Positions 1 through 8,700 are shown, counted from the stretch's first letter. The stretch is 64,000 nt of DNA from JACVRW01 sp963813495 (GCA_963813495.1 CAWEZC010000003.1:186001-250000); one strand, 5' to 3'. The notes: generated by a model from the letters alone, not told the origin. A program made the numbers and translations.

Positions 1-1491
1 GCGGCCCTCTGCCAGCGAGCGCAGGCGCTCGCCGACCGCGCGGGCGGTCTGGCCGCCCACGCCGGCGTCCACCTCGTCGAACACCACCGTGCGCGACTCG
101 CCCGCTCCCGCCACGCTCATCAGGGCGAGCATCACCCGCGACAGCTCCCCGCCCGAAGCCGCATCGCGGATCGGCGCCGCGGGCACGCCGCGGTTGGGGG
201 CGAGCATGAGCTCCACCCGTTCGGCACCTGACGCTCCGACGGCTTCTCGGGCCTCTACCGCCACCTCGAAGGAGGCGCCCTCCATGGCCAGCGCCGTCAG
301 TTCCTTCTGGACCCGCTTGGCGAGGCGCGGGGCCGCCTTGCGGCGCGCTTCGCCAAGGCCCCGGGCCAGCTCGTCCCGCTCGGCCTCGGCCGACGCCAGG
401 GCGGCCTGCACGCGCTCGGTCTCCACCTCGGCGCGCTCCAGCCGCTCGTGCTCCGCTCGGCAGCGCTCGGCGTGCGCGAGCACGGCCGCCACGCTGCCCC
501 CGTGCTTGCGCTCGAGCCGGTCGTAGAGCTCGAGTCGTTCCTCCACCTCGTTGAGGCGCCCGGGCTCGGCCTCCAGGGAGTCGGTGTAGCGACGCAGCTC
601 GACGCCGAGGTCCTCCGCCTCGAGGCGCAGCGCCGCCAGCCGCGCGGCCAGCGAGTCGAGCTGCGGGTCGATCCCCGCCAGCGGTTCGGCCAGGCGCTCG
701 GCCTCGGCCAGCAGCAGGGCCGCCCCGCCCTCGCCCGCCGCAGGCGCGATCGCCTCGGCCCCCGCGCCGGCTGCGGCCAGCAGGCCGTCCATGCGGCGCA
801 GGCGCTCCCGCTCTGCTACCAGCTCCTGCCGCTCCGACTCGCTGGGGCCGAGCTCCTCGATCTCCTCGATCTCGAAGGCGAGCAGGTCGAGGTCGCGGTC
901 GCGCGTGCCCGCCCGCTCGCGCAGGTCCTCGAGCTCGCGGCCCAGGTCCCGCGCTCGCGCGTGGGCCAGTCCGAGCCGCTGCCGCAGCGCCAGCTGCTCC
1001 CGGCCACCGAAGCCGTCGAGCAGGTCGAGCTGGGCCGAGGCCAGCATGAGCCGCCGGTGCTCGTGCTGGCCGAAGAAGGCCACCAGCCGGCCGCCCAGCG
1101 CGGCGAGATCGGCGGCGCTGGCCGATCGTCCCTGCACCAGCGCCCGCGTGCGGCCCTCGGCGCTGACCCGCCGGGCCAGCACGATCTCGCGCGGCGCCTG
1201 GCCCTCTCCCCCATCGGCGTCGAGCTCCCCGACACGCTCGCGCAGCTCCGCCAGCCCGGGCTCCTCGAGCAGGCCGAGGGGCAGCTCGAAGACTCCCTCG
1301 ACATAGGCCTCGCGGGCGCCCGGGCGGACGATGCCGCTGCGTGCCTTTCCGCCCAGCAGCAGGTCCAGCGCATGGGCGAGCACGGTCTTGCCCGCCCCCG
1401 TCTCCCCGGTGATCGCGGTGAGCCCCTCGCCGGGCCGCAGCTCGGCTCTCTCGATCAGGAGCAGGTTCTCGATGCGCAGCTCGAGGAGCAC
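1..1491 (-). CDS. recN: DNA repair protein RecN, C-terminus cut by window edge
   Basis: SMC-like ATPase acting in recombinational repair of DNA double-strand breaks. Translation of the minus strand from a GTG at 1491 gives an open frame of 497 residues with no stop before position 1. It opens with LELRIENLLLIERAEL, followed by the Walker A motif GETGAGKT near residue 34. The middle is a long Arg/Glu/Leu-rich coiled-coil arm. Near the edge it has the ABC-type signature region (ASGGELSRVMLAL) and the Walker B-like VVFDEVDAGVGG. RecN proteins are usually about 550 residues, so some 50 residues lie outside the window. It is the last gene of a leftward run tlyA-nadK-recN, a common actinobacterial order, with a 71-base gap after nadK. 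No LexA box was seen just upstream, so SOS control, if any, would act at the operon promoter. Confidence 0.93.
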   Translation of the reverse strand, partial: MLLELRIENLLLIERAELRPGEGLTAITGETGAGKTVLAHALDLLLGGKARSGIVRPGAREAYVEGVFELPLGLLEEPGLAELRERVGELDADGGEGQAPREIVLARRVSAEGRTRALVQGRSASAADLAALGGRLVAFFGQHEHRRLMLASAQLDLLDGFGGREQLALRQRLGLAHARARDLGRELEDLRERAGTRDRDLDLLAFEIEEIEELGPSESERQELVAERERLRRMDGLLAAAGAGAEAIAPAAGEGGAALLLAEAERLAEPLAGIDPQLDSLAARLAALRLEAEDLGVELRRYTDSLEAEPGRLNEVEERLELYDRLERKHGGSVAAVLAHAERCRAEHERLERAEVETERVQAALASAEAERDELARGLGEARRKAAPRLAKRVQKELTALAMEGASFEVAVEAREAVGASGAERVELMLAPNRGVPAAPIRDAASGGELSRVMLALMSVAGAGESRTVVFDEVDAGVGGQTARAVGERLRSLAEGR

Positions 1492-1562
1492 GGCTCAGGT
1501 CTACCAGCGCGACCCGACGGAGCGGGCCGGCAGTCACATCCCCGTGCGCAAACTGCGCGCCT

Positions 1563-2423
1563 TCAGTAGGAGAGGCGGCCGAACTTGTCGCGCAGGCGGT
1601 GGTAGAAGGTCGCGCCAGGCGCCTGGGCCAGGCGCACGCGGTCCCCGTCGAAGCGAATGCGCACCGTTTCCCGGGGGGCGAGTGTCGCGACCGAGCGGCC
1701 GTCGGTGGTCATGTCGACCTCGTCCTCGCGGGACCGGTTCGTGACCGCCAGCGTGTCGCCGGGGGCCACCACGAGCGAGCGCGCCGTGAGCGTGTGGGGA
1801 GCGATGAAGGAGACCACGAACCCCTCCACCCCCCAGGCCAGCACCGGCCCACCGTTGGCCAGGTTGTAGCCCGTGGATCCGGCCGGAGTGGACACCACCA
1901 GGCCGTCACAGCGCACCTCGCCGAGCTCCTCTCCCTCCACCAGATAGGCCAGCTCGGCCACCCGGCCGTTGGGGCGCCGGTGGAACGAGATGTCGTTGAC
2001 TGCGAGCTCGTCGCCGTCGGCGGTCTGCGCCAGCAGCCCGGGCAGCTGCATGACGTCGAACTCGCCGGCGAGCGCCCGCGGGACGCCCACCTCCAGTTCC
2101 CAGGGCTCCACCGTGGCCAAGAAACCGATCGCCCCGAAGTTGACCGCGAAGACCGGCACCCCGGTGCCGGCGAAGCGACGCAGCGCACCCAGGATCGTGC
2201 CGTCGCCGCCCAGCACCACGGCGATGTCGACGCCGGCGGCCGGGTCGTCGACAATGGAGACACCGTCATCCACCGTGAGCGTGTGCTTCTCGGCCTCGTC
2301 GCGATCCAGGCGCACCTCGACGTCCGCCTCCCGGGCCAGCTCGAGCACCCGCCTCAACGGGCCGTTGGTATCCGCGATGCGCGTGTGGCTGTACACCGCG
2401 ATCGCCCGCGGGCGCTCGGTCAT
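1563..2423 (-). CDS. nadK: NAD kinase
   Basis: Phosphorylates NAD to NADP in the cytoplasm using ATP or polyphosphate. The protein is 286 residues, normal for the family. The diagnostic GGDGT motif is near residue 70 (VVLGGDGTILGALRRF), followed by NFGAIGFLA and the NAD-binding NDISFHR and STPAGSTGYNLANGGP segments. I start at the ATG at 2423 (MTERPRAIAVYSH); an in-frame extension upstream would run into tlyA. The ATG overlaps the tlyA stop in an ATGA arrangement, so the two genes are probably translationally coupled, and recN follows downstream. Confidence 0.95.
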   Translation of the reverse strand: MTERPRAIAVYSHTRIADTNGPLRRVLELAREADVEVRLDRDEAEKHTLTVDDGVSIVDDPAAGVDIAVVLGGDGTILGALRRFAGTGVPVFAVNFGAIGFLATVEPWELEVGVPRALAGEFDVMQLPGLLAQTADGDELAVNDISFHRRPNGRVAELAYLVEGEELGEVRCDGLVVSTPAGSTGYNLANGGPVLAWGVEGFVVSFIAPHTLTARSLVVAPGDTLAVTNRSREDEVDMTTDGRSVATLAPRETVRIRFDGDRVRLAQAPGATFYHRLRDKFGRLSY

Positions 2424-3208
2424 GGCTCCGCCCTCCGCGCTGCCGCTTCCACGTCGGTGACGGCCCCGCCCCGGCCCGCCTCGGCGAGCCACGCGAAGCT
2501 CTCGCGGTTGCCGGCCGGCCCCGGAAGGCCCGACGGGGCAAAGCCGAGCAGCGCGACGCCGAGCTGCTCGCGCGCGAACTCGCCCACCGCCACCAGCGCC
2601 GCCCGACGGTCCTCGGGCGCGCGGACGACCCCGCCCCGGCTCACGCGCTCGCGCCCCACCTCGAACTGAGGCTTGATCATGGCCAGGCAGTCGAAGCGCG
2701 GGGCCGCGCAGGCCAGCACCGCCGGCAGCACCTTGGACAGGGAGATGAACGAGAGGTCGGCCACGATCAGCTCCGGGGCGTAGGGCAGCATGTCGGGCGT
2801 CAGCCTACGGGCGTTCTGGCGCTCCACGACCGTGACGCGGGAATCGTTGCGCAGGCGCCAGTGGAGCTCGCCGTAGGCCACGTCGAGCGCAGTGACCGCG
2901 GCCGCTCCGCGCTGCAGCAGGCAGTCGCTGAAGCCGCCCGTCGAAGCGCCCACATCCAGAGCCAGCCGCCCGGCGGGATTCAGGCAGAAGGCATCCAGGG
3001 CGTTGGCCAGCTTGATGCCGCCGCGCGAAACGAACGGTGGGGCCTGGGCGACCGCGAGCTCGGCGTCGTCGGCCACCATCTCACCCGGCTTGCGCGCGGG
3101 CCGGCCGCCCACCCGGACGTCGCCGGCGATGACCGCGGCAGCCGCGCGCGAGCGCGTCTCAAACAGGCCCCGATCGGCCAGCACAGAGTCCAGGCGCCGC
3201 TTTGACAC
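2420..3208 (-). CDS. tlyA: TlyA family rRNA 2'-O-methyltransferase / hemolysin-like protein
   Basis: S4-domain plus FtsJ-like SAM methyltransferase that in mycobacteria 2'-O-methylates 16S and 23S rRNA. The 262-residue product starts at a GTG (VSKRRLDSVLADRGL), which is the typical N-terminus of the family. Residues 1-60 form the S4 RNA-binding domain (TRSRAAAAVIAGDVRVGG). The SAM-binding motif ALDVGASTGGFSDCLL lies near residue 85, and later come VADLSFISL and MIKPQFEVGR. The open frame extends far upstream, but that part is unlike any TlyA N-terminus and would cross the divergent promoter region. First gene of tlyA-nadK-recN. A CRP-type palindrome sits about 25 bases upstream of the start. 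Confidence 0.92.
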   Translation of the reverse strand: MSKRRLDSVLADRGLFETRSRAAAAVIAGDVRVGGRPARKPGEMVADDAELAVAQAPPFVSRGGIKLANALDAFCLNPAGRLALDVGASTGGFSDCLLQRGAAAVTALDVAYGELHWRLRNDSRVTVVERQNARRLTPDMLPYAPELIVADLSFISLSKVLPAVLACAAPRFDCLAMIKPQFEVGRERVSRGGVVRAPEDRRAALVAVGEFAREQLGVALLGFAPSGLPGPAGNRESFAWLAEAGRGGAVTDVEAAARRAEP

Positions 3209-3232
3209 GCGCCCAGAGTACCCCCGCAGAGC

Positions 3233-3252
3233 TGTGTGACCGACATCACACA
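3233..3252. promoter_or_regulatory. CRP/FNR-family operator-like palindrome
   Basis: Perfect inverted repeat TGTGTGA-N6-TCACACA, containing the consensus TGTGA-N6-TCACA of cAMP receptor protein family sites (also the mycobacterial CRP site). It lies in the 76-base divergent gap between tlyA (start 3208) and the small membrane protein (start 3285), so it could act on either. No CRP-family regulator gene is visible in the window. The motif match is seen directly; binding is inference. Confidence 0.55.
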
Positions 3253-3284
3253 ACCCGGACCTACTCAGCGTAACCTCGATTGCG

Positions 3285-3644
3285 GTGACAGTGTTGAGAC
3301 TCATCTCTCCCGCCTTTCGCGCCGGCCTGCTCGTGCTCGCCGGCAGTGGGCTTATCGCGGCTCCGCTCCTGCTGGAGCTGGGGACGACCGCGCTCGTCAC
3401 GGGCACGCTCATCGGCGCCCTCGCGATCGCGCTGGGCATTGCCGGCACGGAGGCCGAGGGGCGCGGCACGCTGCCGAGCTCGGCACAGGCGTTCTTCGAC
3501 CGCTGCCTGGCACTGGCGCTACTCCTGATCGCCGTCGCGTTCGGGATCGCCGGAGAGCCGGAGGCGCTCGTCGTCTTCGCCGCGGCGGGCCTCGGCGCGC
3601 TGGTGGTCACCTCGATCACGCGCTACAGCGCCACCCCGATCTAG
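3285..3644 (+). CDS. Small integral membrane protein of unknown function
   Basis: 119 residues from GTG at 3285 (a second GTG at 3291 is possible). About four hydrophobic segments are visible: roughly residues 12-30, 34-53, 72-90 and 93-110, with a short polar stretch AGTEAEGRGTLPSS in the middle. This suggests a compact four-helix inner-membrane protein. I do not recognise the family. It is transcribed alone, divergent from tlyA with the CRP-like palindrome about 30-50 bases upstream, and followed by a strong terminator hairpin at 3693-3724, so it is probably monocistronic. Confidence 0.7.
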   Translation: MTVLRLISPAFRAGLLVLAGSGLIAAPLLLELGTTALVTGTLIGALAIALGIAGTEAEGRGTLPSSAQAFFDRCLALALLLIAVAFGIAGEPEALVVFAAAGLGALVVTSITRYSATPI

Positions 3645-3692
3645 AAACTTCCTCTCAACGACGCATCACACATACGCATCACTCCTCCCTCA

Positions 3693-3724
3693 GAGACGGC
3701 CCGGCGTTTACGCCGGGCCGTCTC
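3693..3724 (+). terminator. Strong stem-loop terminator
   Basis: Perfect 14-bp stem (3693-3706 with 3711-3724) closed by a TTTA tetraloop. It lies 49 bases after the stop at 3644 and 31 bases before the next start. The 3' flank (gctttg) is only weakly T-rich, as is common in high-GC actinobacteria. Confidence 0.75.
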
Positions 3725-3755
3725 GCTTTGGCGACCCACACGTAGACTCAGCCGG

Positions 3756-4223
3756 ATGGCCACCCATCACTACGACGCTCATCTCCAGTGGCGCGGCTCG
3801 ACCGGCCCCGGCTGGGAGCACTACGACCGCACCCACACCGTTAACGCCCCTCCGGCCGAGCAGGCGCTGCGGGTCACCACGGGCGAGGCCCAGGGCGATC
3901 CGGCCGTTCTCAACCCCGAGCAGCTGGTGGTGATGGCAGCCTCCTCCTGTCAGATGCTCTGGTTCCTCCACCTGGCGGCCAAGGCGCGGATCGACGTGGT
4001 CGAGTACACCGATGAGGCCTCCGGCGTGATGCCCGAGGACATCGAGCCCGTGCGGATCACCGAGATCACCCTGCGGCCGCGCATCGTCGTTGCCGGGGAG
4101 GCGAGCGAGGAGCGCGTGCGCAAGCTGGTCCACACCGCGCACGACCACTGCTACATCGCCAACAGCCTCACCAGTGAGATGCGCCTCGAGCCCGTGTTCG
4201 AGCGTGCGGAGGTGCGGGCATGA
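3756..4223 (+). CDS. OsmC/Ohr family peroxiredoxin-like protein
   Basis: 155-residue OsmC-fold protein. The family reduces organic hydroperoxides with two cysteines. The peroxidatic Cys is in AASSCQMLWFLHLAA (about residue 67) and the resolving Cys in HDHCYIANS (about residue 134). The family signature NPEQLVVMAASSC is intact. Start ATG at 3756 (MATHHYDAHLQWRG) follows the terminator of the previous gene. The stop overlaps the M42 peptidase start (ATGA), indicating a two-gene operon. I cannot tell OsmC from Ohr or from the uncharacterised YhfA-like group by eye. Confidence 0.88.
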   Translation: MATHHYDAHLQWRGSTGPGWEHYDRTHTVNAPPAEQALRVTTGEAQGDPAVLNPEQLVVMAASSCQMLWFLHLAAKARIDVVEYTDEASGVMPEDIEPVRITEITLRPRIVVAGEASEERVRKLVHTAHDHCYIANSLTSEMRLEPVFERAEVRA

Positions 4224-5281
4224 GCGGCATTCCCGAGCTGCTCGACCGGTTGCTGAGGACGCCCGGCGCACCCGGGCAGGAGGCGGCGCCCGTGGCCGTC
4301 TGGCGCGAGGCGGCGGAGGAGTTCGCCTCGGTCAGCGTCGATGCGATGGGCACGCCGGTGGCCCGCGTCGAGGGCAAGGCCGACGGGCCCCTGCTGGCGG
4401 TCGTGGGCCACATCGACGAGATCGCGGTGCTGGTCAGCCACGTGAGCAAGGAGGGAATGCTCAAGATCGTCGCCTCCGGTGGCTGGGACCCTCAGATCCT
4501 GGTCGGGCAGCGCGTCGAGGTGCTCACCCGCAACGGCCCGGTTCCCGGTGTCGTCGGGCGCAAGCCCATTCACCTGCTCGAGTCGGAGGAGCGCAAGAAG
4601 GCGGTGGAGCTCAAGGGGCTCCACGTGGACATCGGAGCCAAGGACGCCGACGAGGCGCGCGGCCTCGTACGCGAGGGCGACCCGATCGTCGTCGCCGCCG
4701 AGCCCATCGAGCTTCCCAATGGCCGGCTGGTTTCGCGCGCGCTCGACAATCGCCTCGGTGTCTACGTCGCGCTCGAGAGCGCGCGGCGGGTGGCCGACGC
4801 CGGGGGCGGCGCGGGGGCCGTGGCCGCGGTGGCCGCCGTGCAGGAGGAGATCGGCGCATTCGGCGCGCAGGCCATGGCCTACGGGCTGCGACCCGACGTG
4901 GCCATCGTGGTCGACGTGACGCACGCGACCGACGCGCCCGGAGTCGAGCCCGGAGAGCTGGGCGAGCACGGCCTGGGCGACGGCGCCGTGCTGACCCGCG
5001 GCGCGATCGTCAACGCGCGTCTCAACGAGCTGCTCGACGAGACCGCCCGGGCGGAGAAGATCCCGCTCGCCACCGAGGTCTCGGGACGCGGCACGAGCAC
5101 CGACGCCGACTCCGTCCATCTCAGCCGGGCCGGGGTCCCCACCACCGTGCTGTCGATCCCGCTGCGCTACATGCACTCGCCGGTCGAGCTCGTGGAGCTC
5201 GGCGACGTCGAGGCGGCGATCGCGCTGATCACCGCGTTTGCGCTGCGTCTGGAGGCCGACACCAGCTTCTCGCGCTGGTAG
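4220..5281 (+). CDS. M42 family glutamyl/deblocking aminopeptidase
   Basis: 353-residue cytosolic dimetal aminopeptidase of the M42 (FrvX/TET) family, which removes N-terminal residues from peptides. The metal and catalytic motifs appear in order: GHIDEIAVLV (metal His, catalytic Asp) near residue 73, the bridging Asp in SRALDNRLGVY near 175, VQEEIGAFGAQ (catalytic Glu and metal Glu) near 210, VVDVTHATDAPG (metal Asp) near 232, and the final metal His in RYMHSPVE near 320. The start overlaps osmC. It ends 14 bases before the convergent dxs stop. Confidence 0.92.
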   Translation: MSGIPELLDRLLRTPGAPGQEAAPVAVWREAAEEFASVSVDAMGTPVARVEGKADGPLLAVVGHIDEIAVLVSHVSKEGMLKIVASGGWDPQILVGQRVEVLTRNGPVPGVVGRKPIHLLESEERKKAVELKGLHVDIGAKDADEARGLVREGDPIVVAAEPIELPNGRLVSRALDNRLGVYVALESARRVADAGGGAGAVAAVAAVQEEIGAFGAQAMAYGLRPDVAIVVDVTHATDAPGVEPGELGEHGLGDGAVLTRGAIVNARLNELLDETARAEKIPLATEVSGRGTSTDADSVHLSRAGVPTTVLSIPLRYMHSPVELVELGDVEAAIALITAFALRLEADTSFSRW

Positions 5282-5295
5282 TCCCGCCGAAGCTC

Positions 5296-7242
5296 TCAGG
5301 CCAGGGACGGCTCGAGAACGACCTGAGCAACGCGTTCGGCCACAGCTTCGGGGGTGAAGCCCACCTCGTTGCGCAACAGCGCCGGCTTGCCGTGGGTCAC
5401 GTAGCGATCGGGCAGGCCCACCCGCAGCACGCGCGCCCGGCCCAGCAGGTCGTGGTCGGCCAGGTGCTCCACCACGCCCGATCCGAAGCCGCCGGCCAGC
5501 ACGTTCTCCTCCACCGTCACCAGCAGGTCGTGCTCGGCCACCAGCTGCTCGACCAGCTCTCCGTCGAGTGGCTTGGCGAAACGCGCGTCGGCCACCGTCG
5601 CGTCGATGCCGTGCTCGTCGCCCAGCAGGCCGGCAGCGCCGAGGGCCACGCTGACGCCGTAGCCGTAGCCGAGGAAGGCCACGCGCTCACCCTCGCGCAG
5701 CAGCTCGCCGCGGCCCAGCTCGATCGGCTCCGGACGCTCGGGCAGCGCGACCCCCTCGCCCTCGCCGCGCGGGTAGCGCAGCGCCACCGGACCGTCGTCG
5801 TAGCTCAGCGCCGTGCGCAGCATGTGCACGAGCATGGCCTCGTCGCGCGGGGCCATCTGGACCATGTGGGGCAGGCAGCGCAGGTAGGAGATGTCGAAGG
5901 CGCCGTGGTGTGTGGGGCCGTCGTCGCCCACCAGCCCGGCGCGGTCCATCGCGAAGACCACGTTGAGCCGCTGCAGGCAGACGTCGTGGACGATCTGGTC
6001 GTAGCCGCGCTGCAGGAAGGTCGAGTAGATGGCGGCCACTGGCTTGGCTCCCTCGAGCGCCATGCCGGCCGCGAAGAGCACGGCGTGCTGCTCGGCGATG
6101 CCCACGTCGTAGTAGCGCTCGGGAACGGCCTTCTGGAGCAGGTTGAGCCCCGTGCCGGAGTTCATGGCGGCGGTGATCCCGACCACCCGCGGGTCGCGCT
6201 GGGCCTCCTCCACGAGCGCCTGGCCGAACACCTGGGTGTACTGCGGCGGGGCGGCCGGTGCCGGCTTGGCCAAGGGTGCCGCCTTCTTCTTGGGCGCGGC
6301 GGTTCCGTTGACGATCGACCCGGGCTTGGCGGCGTGCCATTGCTCCATGCCCTCGAGCCCGCCCTCCTCGGCGGGAACGAAGCCCTTGCCCTTGACGGTC
6401 TTGCAGTGCACCACAACCGGGCGGTCGGCCTCGAGCGCCTCGCCGATCGCCTCGCGCAGCGCCTTGACGTCATGACCGTCGATGACCCCCACGTAGGCCA
6501 GGTCGAGCTCCTCGAAGAACAGCCCCGGGGCCCAGTAGGCCTTCAGCGACTCCTTGAGGATCGGACCCAGGCGCTCGATCTGCCTGCCGATGCCGGCCGG
6601 CAGCTTGGTCAACGTCTCCTCGGCATCCTCGCGAGCGTGGTAGAGCTTGGGATTGAGCCGCATGCGTGTGAACAGGCGCGACAGCGCGCCCACGTTCGGG
6701 GCGATCGACATGCCGTTGTCGTTGACCACGATCACGATCGGCTGGTCCATGCCGCCGGCATTGAGCAGCGCCTCGAAGGAGACGCCACCGGTGAGCGCCC
6801 CGTCGCCGATCACCGCCACTACGCGCCCGTCCGGCGAAACCCCGCGGCGCATGGCCTCCTTGATGCCCACCGCATAGGAGACCGAGGTGGAGGCGTGGCC
6901 CGCGCCCATCACGTCGTGCTCGGATTCCGGTATCGAGCAGAAGGGCGCGAGGCCGCCGTACTGACGGATCGTGGCAAGCTCGTCGCGCCGGCCGGTGAGC
7001 ACCTTGTGCGGATAGGCCTGATGGCCGACGTCCCAGAGCACCTTGTCGCGCGGAGAGTCGAGCAGCGAATGTATGGCCACCGCGATCTCGCAGGCGCCGA
7101 GGTTGGCCCCGAAGTGGCCACCGATCTCGCCGATCGTGTCGATGATCAGCTCGCGGACCTCCTGCGAGATCTGCTGAAGCTCCTCGTCGGAGAGGCCCTT
7201 GAGGTCGGCGGGGCTGTGGATGTTGTCGAGGAGCTTGCTCAT
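5296..7242 (-). CDS. dxs: 1-deoxy-D-xylulose-5-phosphate synthase
   Basis: Thiamine-diphosphate enzyme condensing pyruvate and glyceraldehyde-3-phosphate in the first step of the MEP isoprenoid pathway. It is 648 residues, the usual length. Landmarks are WDVGHQAYPHK near residue 70, the TPP motif GDGALTGGVSFEALLNAGG near 145-165 ending around VNDNGMSIAPNVG, the Pyr-domain YYDVGIAEQHAV near 375 and VGDDGPTHHGAFD near 435. A C-terminal transketolase domain follows (VTVEENVLAGGFGSGV). The start ATG overlaps the ispA stop (ATGA), so it is the last gene of efp-nusB-xseB-ispA-dxs. A ~35-residue Ala/Pro/Lys-rich linker (KKKAAPLAKPAPAAPPQ) separates the first two domains. Confidence 0.97.
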   Translation of the reverse strand: MSKLLDNIHSPADLKGLSDEELQQISQEVRELIIDTIGEIGGHFGANLGACEIAVAIHSLLDSPRDKVLWDVGHQAYPHKVLTGRRDELATIRQYGGLAPFCSIPESEHDVMGAGHASTSVSYAVGIKEAMRRGVSPDGRVVAVIGDGALTGGVSFEALLNAGGMDQPIVIVVNDNGMSIAPNVGALSRLFTRMRLNPKLYHAREDAEETLTKLPAGIGRQIERLGPILKESLKAYWAPGLFFEELDLAYVGVIDGHDVKALREAIGEALEADRPVVVHCKTVKGKGFVPAEEGGLEGMEQWHAAKPGSIVNGTAAPKKKAAPLAKPAPAAPPQYTQVFGQALVEEAQRDPRVVGITAAMNSGTGLNLLQKAVPERYYDVGIAEQHAVLFAAGMALEGAKPVAAIYSTFLQRGYDQIVHDVCLQRLNVVFAMDRAGLVGDDGPTHHGAFDISYLRCLPHMVQMAPRDEAMLVHMLRTALSYDDGPVALRYPRGEGEGVALPERPEPIELGRGELLREGERVAFLGYGYGVSVALGAAGLLGDEHGIDATVADARFAKPLDGELVEQLVAEHDLLVTVEENVLAGGFGSGVVEHLADHDLLGRARVLRVGLPDRYVTHGKPALLRNEVGFTPEAVAERVAQVVLEPSLA

Positions 7243-8117
7243 GTCGTCCGCGTGAGTATGTAGTCGGCTATGCGCCCGAGGCGTTCCGTGCGGCCGGAGG
7301 CCTGCTCGAGCGCGCCTCTGGCCTTTGCGTGCGACTCCCGAGCGAGCTCCTGTGCCCGCTCGACCCCGTGGACACTCACGTAGGTGGCTTTCCCATGACG
7401 CTCATCGGAGCCCTGCGGCTTACCGGTCTCGGCCTCATCCCCCGTCACATCGAGGATGTCGTCGACGATCTGGAAGACGACGCCGAGCTCAGCCGCAAAG
7501 CGCCGGTAAGGGATTGTGGCAGGTCCCTCGAGACCCTCCAGCGCCAGCACCGAAGTCACGGACGCCGCGATCAGCGCGCCCGTCTTGAGCTCGTGCAGCC
7601 GGCGCAGCTCCACGGACTGGTCGCCGGCCACGTCGACGTACTGCCCACCGACCATTCCCTCCACCCCCACGGCGGTGAGCAGCTCGCGAACGGCGGCGAG
7701 CACGTGGGCGGGCTCTCCCTGCTGGCGGGAGACCAGCAGGCGCAGCGCTTCGGCGAACAGGCCGTCGCCCGCCAGGATGGCCACGTCCTCGCCGAAGGCC
7801 ACGTGGCAGGTCGGCTTGCCGCGGCGCAACTCGTCGTCATCCATGGCCGGCAGGTCGTCGTGGATGAGCGAGTAGGTGTGAATCATCTCCAGGGCGGCGG
7901 CGAGCGGCAGAACCTCGTCGACGTCGCGCCCGAGCGCCTCGGCGGTGGCGAGGGCGAGCACCGGGCGTATGCGCTTCCCGCCCGCCAACAGGGAGTAGCG
8001 CATGGCTTGGTCGAGACGGGCCGTGCTCGGCTCGGGCGAGAAATGCAGCTGTTCGAGGTACGCGTCGACCTGGCGCTGGAGCTCGACCGGGTAGGTGGCC
8101 GCTCCGAGCGAGCTCAC
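7239..8117 (-). CDS. ispA: Polyprenyl (farnesyl/geranylgeranyl) diphosphate synthase
   Basis: Trans-isoprenyl diphosphate synthase elongating allylic diphosphates with IPP. It is 292 residues from a GTG at 8117 (VSSLGAATYPVELQRQ). This start overlaps the xseB stop, whereas the longer open frame upstream is xseB in another frame. GGKRIRPVLALA is the IPP-binding region, LIHDDLPAMDDDELRRG the first Asp-rich motif with the DDxxxxD spacing of bacterial short-chain enzymes, and FQIVDDILDVTGD the second. Directly followed by dxs with overlap. Chain length (C15 or C20) cannot be fixed from the sequence. Confidence 0.93.
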   Translation of the reverse strand: MSSLGAATYPVELQRQVDAYLEQLHFSPEPSTARLDQAMRYSLLAGGKRIRPVLALATAEALGRDVDEVLPLAAALEMIHTYSLIHDDLPAMDDDELRRGKPTCHVAFGEDVAILAGDGLFAEALRLLVSRQQGEPAHVLAAVRELLTAVGVEGMVGGQYVDVAGDQSVELRRLHELKTGALIAASVTSVLALEGLEGPATIPYRRFAAELGVVFQIVDDILDVTGDEAETGKPQGSDERHGKATYVSVHGVERAQELARESHAKARGALEQASGRTERLGRIADYILTRTT

Positions 8118-8314
8118 AGCAGCCGCTCCTGGCCCTCCGCTTCGCTCGCCCCCCGGGCTCGGGCATCGATCTCGGCGCCCAGCCGGGCGGCGAGCTCGGC
8201 GCAGCGTTCCACCAGGTCGGCCGCCTCGCCGGAGTCGACAGCCCCGGAGCGCAGCCGGTTCGCCAGGTCCTCCAACTCTTGGGTGAGGCCAGCGAGCGAG
8301 TCGTCGCCGCTCAT
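8114..8314 (-). CDS. xseB: Exodeoxyribonuclease VII small subunit
   Basis: 66-residue helical protein (LTQELEDLANRLRSGAVDSGEAADLVERC), typical of XseB, which binds the large subunit XseA to form the single-strand exonuclease ExoVII. The start overlaps the nusB stop and the stop overlaps the ispA start, so it sits inside a tightly coupled operon. The usual partner xseA, often just upstream in bacteria, is not between nusB and xseB nor elsewhere in the window. Confidence 0.85.
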   Translation of the reverse strand: MSGDDSLAGLTQELEDLANRLRSGAVDSGEAADLVERCAELAARLGAEIDARARGASEAEGQERLL

Positions 8315-8697
8315 CGGTGGGCGGCCTCGGCACGTTGCACGGCGCCCAGGATCCCGTTCACGAACCCTGGCGCATCCGCGGAGCAGAGCTCCTTGGCCGC
8401 CTCCACCGCCTCGTCGATCGCCACCTCCGCCGGCACGTCCGGGCGGCTGCGCAGCTCGTACAGGGCCACCCGCAGGATGTTGCGCTCGAGCGGTGCGATG
8501 CGATCGAGTGACCAGCCCTCGGCGTGGCGAGAGATCAGGGCGTCGAGCTCGGGTTGCTCGGCGAGCGTCCCCTCGACCAGCTCGCGAGTGAAGGACGTGG
8601 CGTCACGCTCCAGCAGCGTCGCCGGCGGCCGCCCGGTCACATCACCCTGATAGAGGGCGACTACCGCAGCCCTGCGCTGGTCGGTACGTCGCGTCAC
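8311..8697 (-). CDS. nusB: Transcription antitermination protein NusB
   Basis: 128-residue all-helical protein that with NusE binds boxA of nascent rRNA. It starts at GTG 8697 (VTRRTDQRRAAVVALYQGDV). The conserved C-terminal block LDRIAPLERNILRVALYEL and EVAIDEAVEAAKELCSADAPGFVNGILGA is clear. It lies three bases after the efp stop and overlaps xseB. Confidence 0.95.
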   Translation of the reverse strand: MTRRTDQRRAAVVALYQGDVTGRPPATLLERDATSFTRELVEGTLAEQPELDALISRHAEGWSLDRIAPLERNILRVALYELRSRPDVPAEVAIDEAVEAAKELCSADAPGFVNGILGAVQRAEAAHR

Positions 8698-8700
8698 CCG

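Noticed and set aside
4090..7263. Over 1000-codon plus-strand frame through the M42 and dxs genes
   Set aside because: Shadow of two real genes with complete motif sets on their own frames; no domain resemblance.
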